Below, one piece after another: positions 36,112 through 47,235 of a DNA stretch of 64,000 nucleotides (position 1 is the first letter of the stretch; each line of letters opens with the position of its first letter). Made by a program: the position numbers and the translations under genes. The notes below the pieces were generated by a model. That model saw nothing but the letters and a program-made list of their open reading frames with translations, was not told where the DNA came from and did not search any database. Location: the NCBI GenBank assembly GCA_019802505.1, contig JAFMOC010000083.1, forward strand, positions 3,104,001 through 3,168,000. Direction: 5' to 3'. The DNA comes from Corydoras sp. C115 (lineage: Eukaryota; Chordata; Actinopteri; Siluriformes; Callichthyidae).

Positions 36112-36330
36112 TGCAAAGGTTTTTAGAAAAGTAGCACACAGCTTGTAAACACATTTTGTAGCCAGCTTACAGTTTTTCAAACAAGCCCAAAGCGTAATAA
36201 AGCCACCGCCATGCACCATACATTTGGTGATAAGTTCCTTTTATGAAAATCTGCACATTATTCCACACATACTTTTGCTGATTCGAAACAAAAAGCTAAA
36301 CTTACCTTACCGACCTCAACATCCTCCACT
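36112..36330 (-). mobile_element. Fossil Tc1-like element, end plus transposase core piece
   Basis: At 36112 tacagtggcatgcaaaggtt resembles a Tc1-type end. About 65 bases inside, the minus strand encodes MVHGGGFITLWACL (36221-36180), a version of the conserved GGGSIMLWGC stretch of Tc1 transposases. Most of the gene and the other end are missing, so this is an internally deleted relic. Right limit is approximate. Confidence 0.6.
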
Positions 36331-36480
36331 TAATTTTTTGACTAATTACTTTCCCCTTTAGATAAAACTACATATTCATGTAATGGCTGGGTTCAGTACC
36401 GTTAGTGAGTAATTCATTCTTTGTTTATTAGTTTATTGTCTTTAGTTTTACAGCTATGTTATATACATAATTAATACATT
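36331..36480. other. Short spacer, nothing recognised
   Basis: AT-rich bases before repeat family E. Confidence 0.35.
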
Positions 36481-36690
36481 AGTGCCCTACACTGTCTCTG
36501 GCCAATCAAGGAGGATGACCACCAAGAGCCTTAGTCCTCACAAAGTTTCTACCAACACCACCAAAGAGTTTTTCCTTGTCACCTTTGCTCTAGCTTGCTA
36601 TCTTAGGGTTCAGGCTTAAAGCATTATAAAGCTGTTTTAATTTAATGTACTACTGTAAAAAGTGCTACATTAATAAATACATTTGAAAGC
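36481..36690 (+). repeat. Interspersed repeat family E, copy 2
   Basis: cttagtcctcacaaagtttc, then agagtttttccttgtcacct, gctctagcttgctatc, and ataaagctg to gtaaaaagtgctacatta. The same order occurs at 45040-45330 and, inverted, at 1755-2050. Confidence 0.55.
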
Positions 36691-39178
36691 TCTATTTATT
36701 GATTACACCTTTTCAAGATCTTTGTGTAAGATGAGACACCATTAGCTAAGGTTTCATCCCATAGCTAATTCTTTTTTCATTTTATTCTATTGCAAAACAT
36801 TTAGCTATTCCTCTATTCTGGTCACTTGCGAGTCTACGGTGTGTATTTAAAGCTTCCCCTCACTGGCTTGCTCACTTTCTATCTCCAGTCTCCTAACCTC
36901 ATAGCTAGTTTATGTCATGTGTACAGTTTTTAGCTTCCCACTGTTAGCTTGCCATTGATGCCCCTTTTGGTCATTCTCCTTTTGATTTGGCATTCCAGCC
37001 TAGCGTGTATGTGTAGCTTTTGTTTTTTCACCCACTGGTGTGCTTTTTGTTGTCTATTTATGTTTAACATAGTTTTTCTGTGCATAGTATATTAGACTTT
37101 TATGAGGTTTTTATGCTTCCCCTTAGTCCCAGGCCATTCCAATTCTTTGAGCCTTAGCACTTGTCCTAGTTTTTTGTTCTTGGCTCTCATTTTGGCTATT
37201 TTGGCTCCTGTTTGTTAAGAAGCATCATTAGCTCCTATTTTAGGCTTAGCATCGACTATTTATTTTTTGTTGTCGCTGTTGTTAACATTCTTTCGTTTTG
37301 GTTTAGCTTTCTCAGTATCTTCAGGAGTATCTTCAGTTCATGTTATGAAACCACACGCTTTTTTTTTTTGCTGATGGTGTACTTTCTAACTTGCTTAACA
37401 GGTTACATTAAATTGTATTATATTATTGTCATTTTTGTCTTTGTGTTTATATTTTATAGTTTATATTATTTTATTGAGCACTGTGGAGTAGAGTTAGTGT
37501 TAAGTTAATAGTTACACTGTATTCACTGTTTGTAATTTTTAGCTGTGCCCTAAAAACATCTGATAGTGGTTTTTGTGTTAAGGATACATTTTTTTTAAAG
37601 AAACTTTTTCATGAATATCATATTTGTGCATCACTGACACTCTAGTTCTGCTGAATCATCCTGTATGTCTTTGCACTCAAATGGGTGTTTTGATTTGCCT
37701 TACTATAACTTCGGTGCATACTTTTGTCAGGAAGTTTTCTTGGTCTTCTAAAAATCAGCTTTACCTCACTGAACTAGAACACTTTGCAAGTCAAGCCTAC
37801 ACATTCATCGCCAGTGCCTGGTTCCATAAATGCTCTTTTATCCGAAATGGGCACAGATTTTTAAAAACATACTTTAAACTCTGAGAGCAACCGTCCCTAA
37901 AGATTGTAGGCTATTAGATAGTAAAAGAGAAGCATAACTCAATATCAATGGCTATAATTCCAAAGTTGGGCCCAATAAGCTTATTTAAGTGGACATTATA
38001 AAGTCTCTAGAAAAAAGATTTTCTAATATTATGAAACAGTACCAAGGAGATTCACTTATTCTTCCACATTATAATTAATAATGTAGGACACTAATAGGGA
38101 CCTGTCTTACACCCTGCACAAGTTACGTTGTGATTCTCATTTCATTTCTATACCCCGCCAAAAGTCTATTTGCAAGCCTTGTGGCTACACCATTTAAATA
38201 GCAATGCTTGCGAATACATCAACGCCAATAGTAAATTCACGTCACTGTGCCACCCCACAGCATGTTGCCATCTGATCTTGATATATCTGATATCTATTGA
38301 CAACAGAAAACATAGGTGCGCCACAACAATGGCGCAACAACCCATAGGGTGTGCCAGCTGGTAGCTATACTTTTACATCAACAATAAGCAAAATAAAATG
38401 AATGAGATTACATCAACATAGTATTGTGCCACAAACCGCACCTGGCTCTAAAATGGAATGGCAAGGGACACGCTGATTAGTTAATTGCACATAATGCGAA
38501 AACACATCTATGAATAATTAAGAGAATTAGTGCATGCCTTTTGCATGATTTTGCGTTCTTTAAGATGGCAAAGAAACATTGACATGCTCTAAATCAACGA
38601 CTCACAATGATCTCTAAAATAGGACCCATATTGTTGTATGATGCAAAATTTGTTTTAATGAATAAAGTAGAGTTTAAAAAATAATTTAACAGACCTTGCC
38701 AGTGTTAACCAGAAGTATAATGTAGAAATAACATCACTGCAACAGTTTTGTTTTTTAGCTAATTTTTTAACTTTTTAACTGAAAGATTGCTTGGCCAAGA
38801 AATAATAATTTGTTGCATATTTACATCAAGTTACTGATAGCAAAAAAAAATGTATCACTTCATATACATCAAGTTTTTTTCAGAACATAGATATTATTAT
38901 TTTTAGGTCAGATTGTTGGTTGGTTGGTTGGTCGGTTTTTGGTGTTTAACACCTTGTCAGGTTTAGGTCACTTTCATAGCAGGGAGTGCTTGAAATCGAT
39001 ACTTTGTTGTTAGAGCCTGAATCTGATCTTAATCATGACAGGCTTTATAAAAGGTCAGGACTCTGTTGTGGTCAGTTCATCTGTAAAAATGATTCCTCAT
39101 GCTCAAGGTGCAGTATGGAAACCCTATATATTATACCATATACTGGTCTGAACTGCAACACAAATTGTTTCTTTATTT
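36691..39178. other. Non-coding stretch, nothing recognised
   Basis: A T-rich region at 36900-37510 gives hydrophobic ORFs that I regard as compositional. A short (gttg)n run lies near 38913-38930. No exon recognised. Confidence 0.4.
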
Positions 39179-39519
39179 CTCATCTCATCTTATCTCATTT
39201 TCTGCTTAATCCTCTAGTAGGATCAGGGGAGGGTTTCCCATTCCCATTCAGAAGGGAATGTTTTGGGCGCTGGGCAGATACAACCAGGACAGGGTGCCAA
39301 TCCATCACTGGACACGCATTTACTCACACAGACAATTTAAATAGGGGTGATTTAGATAGTGACAATTTAGAACAGCCAATTCACCTTAAATCCATGTTTT
39401 TGTACAATGGGAGGAAACCAGAGATCTCAGAGAAAACCCACACAGACATGGGGAGAACATGGAGACTCCACCCAGTTTGGGATTTGAGGCGTGTTAACCA
39501 CTACGTCACTGTGCCACCC
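39179..39519 (-). mobile_element. SINE family A, full span, diverged, reverse
   Basis: Tail tctcatcttatctcattt, gggcagatacaaccaggaca, then cagccaattcaccttaaatc, and head aaccactacgtcactgtgcc. One of the more diverged full-span copies, hence older. Confidence 0.85.
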
Positions 39520-40513
39520 CGTTCATCATTTTGAATGATGCTGCTTATAATTACAATGCCACCACAACGATAATGTGTACTATGTGGGATATGCATGTAA
39601 TTCATCATCAATGCTTGATGATGTCACTTGAGATTTTAGTAAAAGCTATTCATATTCATTATAAGGATTGCAGGACTGCACTTAATTTTAAACCCATGGA
39701 ACAGGTGTGACCTGAACAGGGAAAGTAATAATATCAATAATTAAGTAACCAGGGGAAAACATTTATAGCTCATTTATAATTAAATATTGTAATGAAATGC
39801 TATAAAATATCGACATCACTAACATCTTAAAAACACCTTAGTGTTTTTGATGGATAATCATCCTCAGTAAAAGGATGCTTGTTTGTTGCCAATAGATGTT
39901 TGCTGCTTATTTTCAATGAATAGGAGAAAAAGAACAAATGGAGAGAGAGAGAATAGTTAGTATTCTAACTGATCTGACAGGTGAAATATGGCATCGAGTA
40001 ATTGCAGCTGTACATTGTTTGCCAAATGCAGGGAGGGAGCATTTAGAATGTTTTCAGTGTGACAAAGCACCAGTTCCATCAGGCTTATGAGTCAGTGTTG
40101 TTAATGCAAATGCGGCACCAATATTCAATCAAGCTTTTTTACTATTTCAAAATTACATTCAGATATGAGGCATTTGTGATCTTTCAGACTCTCAGTGACA
40201 GAATAATTGGAAAAACTATATAATTTTAGATATGGAAAGTGTTCTTTTTTATTTACTTATTTATTTCTGACTATTACAGCGCTGAGTTCAATTTTCAAGC
40301 TAATACTTAAAGCTGTTTAATAACAATATGCTCTTTTATAGCAAATATCTTTAGAAAAAAGTGGATATGTACAACTTTGTATCATTTGACTTTTTCACTA
40401 GCATGTCAATGCAGTCAACAAAAAATGTTATCATGTAAACAAACATGCACTCAGTTCTAAAAAAAAAAAAAAGGTATAAGACATGATTAAAGCGACCTTT
40501 TCCTATTAACAGA
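39520..40513. other. Non-coding, nothing recognised
   Basis: AT-rich DNA upstream of the LINE, with an A run near 40460. No TSD for the LINE could be identified with confidence. Confidence 0.45.
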
Positions 40514-40697
40514 CATATTTTATCCTAATCGTTGTTAAATTGAATAGTCTGTTTGGGCGTTCTTTTACTAGATATTAAAACTACTGTCGGTTAGTTAGCA
40601 TATAACTGTATCTAGAATAACTGGTTTCAGTTCTAGTTTCGGTCTATTACCTATTTGCACCTTGCTTTGAACGTGGGATTGTTCCGGAGGGGGCGTG
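40514..40697 (+). repeat. LINE 5' module, copy 1 of a 184 bp direct repeat
   Basis: Matches 40848-41031 at an offset of 334 with only two substitutions (C/T near 40530 and C/A near 40684). It ends in a gagggggcgtg GC-box-like motif. The 150 bp that follow (40698-40847) differ completely from what follows copy 2. Confidence 0.95.
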
Positions 40698-40847
40698 TCC
40701 CGGTGGTAACATTTAAAAATCGTCAGTTTTCACTAAAAAAGTCAGAACAAGTCAGGCGCTCGTGTAGGAAGGAACTGCTGTAACTTTATATCACCTGTTG
40801 TACATCGTAGATCTGCGCGTCGGCACCCCTAGAGTCACGGTAATACC

Positions 40848-41031
40848 CATATTTTATCCTAATTGTTGTTAAATTGAATAGTCTGTTTGGGCGTTCTTTT
40901 ACTAGATATTAAAACTACTGTCGGTTAGTTAGCATATAACTGTATCTAGAATAACTGGTTTCAGTTCTAGTTTCGGTCTATTACCTATTTGCACCTTGCT
41001 TTGAACGTGGGATTGTTACGGAGGGGGCGTG
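40848..41031 (+). repeat. LINE 5' module, copy 2 of a 184 bp direct repeat
   Basis: Second copy, adjoining the functional-looking promoter. The GC-box-like gggggcgtga is at 41023-41032. Confidence 0.95.
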
Positions 41032-41112
41032 ACCTAGTTTCATCTGGGCTATATAAGAACCGTGGTTACGCTGACGCGACAGCGGAAGCGACAGCCCCTC
41101 GAGTTCCGCCCC
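41023..41112 (+). promoter_or_regulatory. Probable LINE pol II promoter with TATA box
   Basis: A GC-box-like motif (41023-41032) is followed by TATATAA at 41050-41056, inside gggctatataagaaccgtgg. Downstream comes a GC-rich stretch with gcgacagcggaagcgacagc (41076-41095), which includes an ETS-like cggaag. A TATA box 250 bp before the ORF would start transcription near 41080. This would be unusual for a LINE, whose promoters normally start at the element's first base, so the upstream repeat may have a separate role. Inference from motifs only. Confidence 0.5.
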
Positions 41113-41190
41113 TCGTGTAAAGACCTATTCGTGTAAAGACCTATTCGTGTAAAGACCTATTCGTGTAAAGACCTATTCGTGTAAAGACCT
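41113..41190 (+). repeat. Five tandem 16 bp repeats in the LINE leader
   Basis: The unit tcgtgtaaagacctat occurs four times exactly (from 41113, 41129, 41145, 41161) and a fifth time with its last two bases changed (from 41177). It lies in the leader 114 bp before the ATG, and as 16 is not a multiple of 3 it is not coding. Confidence 0.97.
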
Positions 41191-41303
41191 GCGAGTCTAC
41201 CTGCGCGAGTCCACCGAGCAAGGACAACTACAAGGCAACTCATTTCAATCATATCTATTCATATCAATTCATTTTCTTTTCCATTCACACCTTTCTCATC
41301 AGC

Positions 41304-43541
41304 ATGTGTTTTCAGTTCATCCCTGTCATTTCCTCCTCTCACAGACGCTCCTTTCCTCAGAGGAGAAGGCGCACTCTTGCACACCTGCGAACTCTGCGGC
41401 AGGTGAATACAAGCGAGCCCTTCACCTTATCTGCAGGACTATGGAATTGTCAGTCAGCCACCAAGAAATCTGATTTCATTCCTGCTTTTGCAGCTCATGC
41501 TGGTCTTCAGGTTTTAGCCCTCACTGAGACGTGGATTCGCCCAGAGAATTCCGCGACACCAGCTGCCCTTTCAACTAATTTCCACTTCTCTCACTCTCCT
41601 CGTATTGGCAAAAGAGGAGGTGGCACAGGTTTGCTTATTACCCACAAATGGAAATTCTCTCCTCTTACACTTTTATCAAACACTGTCTCATTCGAATTCC
41701 ATGCACTGACAATCACTGAACCGGTTAAATGTCATTTTCTTGTCATCTATCGTCCCCCAGGTCAACTAGATAACTTTGTCGAGGAATTCGATATGCTATT
41801 GTCATCTCTCCCAGATGATGGTTGTCCTCTTGTTGTCCTCGGCGATTTCAACATTCACTTAGACCGACCGTACGCCGCTGAGTTCCTCGATCTCATCTCC
41901 AGCCTGGACCTCCATCTACTCTGCACCTCAGCTACCCACCGGGCTGGCAACCAGCTCGACCTCATCATGACGTGCTCATGTTTCTCTTCTGACATACACA
42001 TCACTCCACTTCATGAATCAGACCACTTCTTCATACAGTTCTCTGTCTCTCTTCCACCTTCTCCCGTGATCATCAGTAAAACATCTCAGGTACGTCACAA
42101 TCTTAGTGCCCTCTCTAACACACTCTTTGCCGACTTGGTTACAGATACCCTTCCTAGCATCAGTAACTTCTTAACCCTTGACACCAACACTGCATCAAGC
42201 ACATTCTGCTCCACCTTGGCTTCATGTCTTGATCAGGTCTGTCCAAAATCCACCAGGAAAACACATAGTTCTCCATCCAGTCCCTGGCTCACGGAGACGC
42301 TTCGGAAGCAACGTACTTCGCTTCGTTCTGCCGAAAGAAAGTGGCGCAAGTCTGGTCTGTCTTCAGACTTAGAAACTTACCAGTCTTCACTTGCCACTTT
42401 CTCCAAGGATGTAACTGCTGCGAAATCCTTGTTCTTCCAGTCCAAGGTAACATGCATCTCAGATGCCCGCACCTTATTCAGTACTTTCAACTCCCTACTA
42501 ACTCCTCCCTCTCCCCCTCCCAACACTTCTCTGTCAGCTGATGTCTTTGCAACTTTTTTCACACAGAAAAAATTGAGGGCATCAGCAAACTCTTTCATAC
42601 TCACCATTTCCACAGCACTACATCTCACACATCCAGCCATCCAACCCTCTCCTCCTTCTCCCCTGTCACAGAATCTGACATCTCCAAAATTCTTCTTGCC
42701 AGTAACCCAACTACTTGCCCCCTTGATTCCATCCCATCCCACCTTCTTCAATCCATTGCCTCCTCCATCACACCAGCTCTCACACACATCATTAACTCCT
42801 CTCTCACGTCAGGGACTTTTCCAAATTGTTTTAAACAAGCCATAGTCAAACCCCTACTCAAAAAAAACCTACGCTCAACCCAAATTTGGTCGAGAGCTAC
42901 AGACCTGTTTCTCTTTTACCTTTCCTGTCTAAAACACTTGAACGGGTGGTATCCACACAGGTCTCCAAATTTCTTAATCAGAATAATCTCCTTGATCCCA
43001 ATCAATCCGGTTTTAGATGTGGTCACTCCACGGAGACAGCATTACTCTCTGTGATTGACTCACTTAAATCTGCCAAAGCCAAATCTCAATCCTCGGTCCT
43101 CATTTTGTTAGACCTTTCTGCAGCTTTTGATACAGTAAATCATCAGATTCTACTGTCCACTCTAGCTGAATTAGGCTTTTCTGATACGACACTTGAATGG
43201 TTCCGATCCTATCTCACAGGAAGGACCTTCAAAGTGTCATGGAATGGGGAGATCTCTAACTCTCACCAAGTACGCACTGGTGTGCCTCAGGGCTCTGTAC
43301 TTGGTCCTCTCCTCTTCTCTCTTTACATGACATCACTGAGCACAGTCATCCAGGCGCATGGTTTCTCTTACCACTGCTATGCTGATGACACTCAACTTCA
43401 TCTGTCTTTTGCCCCTGATGACACCACCATCTCAAATCGGGTATCTGCATGCCTCTCCGACATATCTGTCTGGATGAAGGCCCGTCATCTCAAATTAAAC
43501 TTAGAAAAAACAGAGCTTCTCATTATCCCTGCTAAACCCTC

Positions 43542-43572
<31 letters not shown>

Positions 43573-43623
43573 GGGGCGCAGCTTCTTCGAATAACAATCA
43601 GGTTTGATGAACTTACAGTATAG
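41304..43623 (+). pseudogene. L2 LINE endonuclease-reverse transcriptase, disrupted
   Basis: The first frame (41304-42845, ATG at 41304) holds an apurinic-type endonuclease at residues about 45-250: N48 (LWNCQ), E75 (LTETW), Y149 (IYRPPG), GDFN at 180-183, D219 and SDH at 239-241. It is followed by a linker with PWLTETLRKQR. Two single-base losses break the gene: in the A run at 42567-42572 (six A where seven fit the frame) and in the A run at 42860-42867 (eight where nine fit). The third frame (to 43623) is an RT: SYRPVSLLPFLSK, DLSAAFDTV, GVPQGSVLGP and YADD at 43378-43389. The protein then runs into A23-G12 at 43542-43576 and ends in 3' UTR sequence. Domain content and length resemble the single-ORF fish L2 elements. 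Confidence 0.9.
43542..43576. repeat. A23-G12 homopolymer block inside the LINE
   Basis: Twenty-three A then twelve G, directly after the RT residues PAKPS and directly before 3' UTR-like sequence. It marks the join of an internal deletion. It may be a real repair scar or a sequencing or assembly artefact. Confidence 0.9.
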
Positions 43624-43724
43624 TTGGTTTTCTCCATGGCTTCTGACTTGTGGTGTTCTCATTTGTAAGTCGCTTTGGATAAAAGCGTCTGCTAAATGAC
43701 TAAATGTAAATGTAATTTTTGTAG

Positions 43725-44000
43725 CCATCCTTGTGCATCGGTCTGTTGGTGGTTTCTTTCACTCAGCTGTTCTCTACAGCTCTTGAATATTTGCAGGGTT
43801 CCTTTTCTCACGATCAGATTTAGGTTCTCTCCAAAGATTTTCAATTGGATCAGATCAGGACTGATTGTTGGCCAGTTTAAACTAGTCAGTTTCCTCCTCC
43901 TTATTATTCTTGTGTACTTCTAGAAGTGTGCTTTGGGTTATTATTTTGCAGTAGAACCCATTCTATTTAACTCATAACTAGTTTTCATTTTGGGACACAA
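43725..44000 (-). mobile_element. Fossil Tc1-like transposase segment
   Basis: On the minus strand 43960-43825 gives VLLQNNNPKHTSRS and, after stops and a frame change, LANNQS-SDPIENLW. These correspond to the QQDNDPKHTS and WPSQSPDLNPIENLW parts of Tc1 transposases in the right order. It begins within a few bases of the LINE's end. No terminal repeats are seen. Confidence 0.7.
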
Positions 44001-44069
44001 ATTGCTTTAAAATGATCTGATAATCCTTTAATTTCATTGTAACTGCAAAAGAAAAAACCTATCCCACCC

Positions 44070-44240
44070 CATGCCGAACAAATGCTATTGGGTGTCCTTG
44101 AGCAAAAATCTTAACCCTTATGGCTTCAGGTGTTTTCTGTGTTTCTATGTTTTCTGACCCCAACCATTATGTGGAATATGACCTTGCAATATAACCTTTG
44201 CAAAATATTCATCATGTGATGAAATGCAATGTAAAAAAAT
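44070..44240 (+). mobile_element. SINE family B relic
   Basis: gggtgtccttgagcaaaaat, ttaacccttatggcttcagg and tctgaccccaaccattatgt keep the family B core order. Head absent, tail worn (gatgaaatgcaatgtaa). Confidence 0.6.
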
Positions 44241-45039
44241 CTACTTTTATATTCCATATGAATTTTTAATTAAGCTTAAACTGACTATGAAATGTGCTTT
44301 GTGTAATTCTTCTACTTGTTCATCACTTGTTAAGGTTCATCACAGTAGTATACAATTTCTCTTTGAAACAATATTTCTGTGACTCCATGATGCAAGCATA
44401 GATAAGTGAAACAGTTGACCTTGAAAATCCACTCTCACAGATGCAGTTATTTTTGTCCACAATACCTAAAGACTAATTTATTAAATGTATTTAATAAATG
44501 AGGTACAGAAAAACAACATTGCATTTATGTAATTGCATAATTTTGCAGTCTAGAGTAATATAATGAATTATGTTTGGTTTTGCAACAATAGGCGTCCACA
44601 ACCCTGCTATCGACAAAGTCACTTATTTTTTATATTTCACCAATTTATCTTTCCATTTTTCTAACTTCTGATGATTAATTTGACTAATAACTGAAGCTTC
44701 TGACCCATGCCCGCATGATATTATGCACTGTGCTGCTGTCCCATGACTGACTTATATGATAAATGCATTATTAAGTGAGTGTACTCACTGTTCCTAATAA
44801 AATAGTTGGTACGTGCAAATTGCTTTGACAAACACTTTATAGGCCCGAGTTTTCTGTTAAGCATTTTTTAAATTAAACAACATACAACACATGTCTATAA
44901 TTACTAAAATAACTGGTAAAGATGAAAAAATTATTGATCAGAGTGTGTTTAACAAAAGTAGTCCATTACTTATTGTTTCACATAGATGTATAGACATGTA
45001 TACAAACGTATTAAGATAATTATATACCTGCTAATTTCT
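44241..45039. other. Non-coding stretch
   Basis: Nothing firm. gtactcactgttcctaataa at 44780-44799 resembles the end of MITE family D (taataaagtggccagtgagt at 59965-59984), too short to call. Confidence 0.4.
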
Positions 45040-45330
45040 GGTCCTCATGAAGCTTTCCACAAAGGTTATTGGCTCTTGGACAACTCTTCTTCTCTTCAAT
45101 CTACTTCTTTGATTGAAAGTTTGCAAGGAGTACCTACTTGTTGATGCTGCAAGGCTGCTCAAGAAGGATGAGTCCTCCACTGAGTCTTGGTCCTCCCAAA
45201 GTTTCTTCCTTAAAATAACAACACAACAGGGAATTTTTTTCTTGCCACTGTCACTTCAGCTTGCTCTTTGGGGATTTAAAGGCTTATAAAATTATAAAGC
45301 TGCTCTATATAAATAAATTACTTGAAATTG
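45040..45330 (+). repeat. Interspersed repeat family E, copy 3
   Basis: cttggtcctcccaaagtttc, gaatttttttcttgccactg, cttgctctttggggatttaa, and aaagctgctctatataaata. Best preserved of the three copies. Confidence 0.6.
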
Positions 45331-46274
45331 TTGTTGATTTATGGTGACATAATATTCTTTCCACATCTGGATAATGGTCCCAACAGTGCACACTAAAACA
45401 TTTGCAAGTTTAGAAACACGAAGTAAACAATATGAAATATTTGAAAACATTGTAATATATAATACTACACAATACCATTTATAATTGTTGCAAAAGTAGG
45501 GTTTTGAGAAAAGTAGGGTTTTTTACCCATCAACCATCATTTCTGTGTGACATCATGGTAATGAGAAACCTTTTTGGAAGCCACCAATTAGGACAAAACC
45601 AGCTGAGATTAATTTGCATTGATGGGGCAGGATTGCTTTCTAAATACTGATAAATGTTTCAGCTGATTTTTGCCTTTTCCTGCCTTTTTGCACCCAGTTT
45701 TTGTTTGTATGTTCAATACCTTTGTCAGTTCTCTTAATTAAACATAATGTAATTTACAGACTTATTTGTTTCTGTGGTTTTGTTTTGCATTTAAGTGAAA
45801 TTGGTGCTCAATTAGGGGGTCAAGTCTAGTAAATAGTTTAATTCTTTAACTGAAAACATTTTGGCTTACTTTATTGGCATGTTTTTAGTCATTAACCTTC
45901 AGCACTTTCATCTTTTTGTATCTGTTTTGCAGAATTCGACTGAATCTGAGCAAAAAGCATAACTCACAACCCACGTCCTGATAAAAACGTATATAAACTC
46001 ACAACCCACGTTCTGATAAAATCTCATAAAATGTCTGAACATAATGAGGATTAGAGACAGGATGTGCCAGACCTAAAGACTGATTTTTTAGTAATAAAGT
46101 TTAGAAACATAAATCTACCAAACACATCACATATTTCCAGTGTGCTGACACGTTTCCCAATTGCTGCAGTTGAGATTCTCTCCCCTCTATCAACCTGCAC
46201 AGACGTAGATAATTAACACAGAGACAGGTTACCTTAATCACATTGCATACATATGTTCACAGTACCAGTCAAAA
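45331..46274. other. Non-coding stretch with a short direct repeat
   Basis: A 26 bp unit (aactcacaacccacgtcctg and then ataaaa) at 45961-45986 recurs at 45996-46021 with one change. No gene recognised. Confidence 0.55.
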
Positions 46275-46616
46275 ATTTTGACACGCCCCCTTCTTGCTCC
46301 ATTGTGTATTGTCTCCACTTACGATGAAGATGAACTTTTACAGTAATGTGGTTTTACAATTACAGACTGTTGTCCATCTGTTTTCTATAATGTGGGTGGT
46401 GGATTTTTTATTGTGAGTTCTGCAAGTATCCTGATGCAGTGAGTGGGGTTTTGTGTGGCAGTGCTACTGTAGTTTCAGTGACACTGCTGGGATAGAAATA
46501 ATGCAAATAATACCTGCTCGGTGATCATCCTTACCATTAGGGAACAGAGAACCAGTCTGTAAGCCCATCTATATGGTAAGAGGAGAAAATAGACAATGGA
46601 GCAAAAAGGAGGTGTA
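46275..46616. mobile_element. MITE family D, both ends present
   Basis: Left end ttcttgctccattgtgtatt (46291-46310) and right end aatagacaatggagcaaaaa (46588-46607) are inverted relatives over about 40 bp. The inside contains a diverged copy of the 31204 arm (gatgaacttttacagtaatg). No ORF. Confidence 0.7.
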
Positions 46617-46618
46617 TA

Positions 46619-46758
<140 letters not shown>

Positions 46759-46779
46759 ATTACAAATAGTCGTTTATCT

Positions 46780-47235
46780 GTTTGTCCACTCTAATCTGTT
46801 CTCTAAAGGTCACTACCCCCAAAGATCTACCAGAGAGCACGTTTTATTTGGACAGTGAATTATTCTCAGCACTGCAGTGAAACTAAGCTGATGGTGGTGC
46901 TAGGAGTGCTTCAGACACAGCAGTGCGTCTGGAGATTTTAAACACTGTGTTCACTCAATATGTACTTTATTAGACTATCTATTAAACAGTAGCTTATTTG
47001 TTGTTTTTAAAAACAGCACTTCACACTAACTCCACCACATAGTGTCACTGAGAATCATCCATCCAATTAATCCTGCTCTTTGGTGGAACTCTGACATCAG
47101 TGAACAGAGTTAAGTATGCAGAGAACCAGATGGACTCCAGTCTGTATCTTAGAACTATGAAGTGCATCTATAAGATAAGTGGAGCAGATAAAATGGACAC
47201 TGAGTGCAGAAAAAGAAGGTAAACCTAATAAAGTG
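46780..47235. mobile_element. MITE family D, second copy, diverged
   Basis: Contains ctcagcactgcagtgaaact, cagacacagcagtgcgtctg, then aagtatgcagagaaccagat and aacctaataaagtggctgca. Each is a landmark of this MITE. It lies just beyond the (TA)57 array from the first copy. Confidence 0.65.

Larger units (their letters stand above)
40514..43720 (+). mobile_element. L2-clade LINE with duplicated 5' region, C-terminally deleted
   Basis: Non-LTR retrotransposon with a 5' UTR (40514-41303), a fused endonuclease and reverse transcriptase reading region (41304 to about 43541), and a 3' tail gtcgctttggataaaagcgt and then ctgctaaatgactaaatgta. L2 assignment rests on the endonuclease and RT motifs and on the tail, which is of the fish L2/Maui type as I remember it. 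A full L2 would hold about 200 more residues after the RT palm; that part is gone, replaced by an A23-G12 tract. The element is the largest and among the youngest LINEs in the window. Confidence 0.9.

Noticed and set aside
37212..37508. Hydrophobic 98-codon ORF resembling a membrane protein
   Set aside because: The DNA is T-rich, which gives Phe/Leu/Ile-rich translations by itself. No start context or homology is visible.
40514..41031. Pair of LTRs of a retrovirus-like element
   Set aside because: The 184 bp repeats lie only 334 bp apart, enclose no gene, and lead into a non-LTR endonuclease-RT gene. No primer-binding site or polypurine tract is seen.
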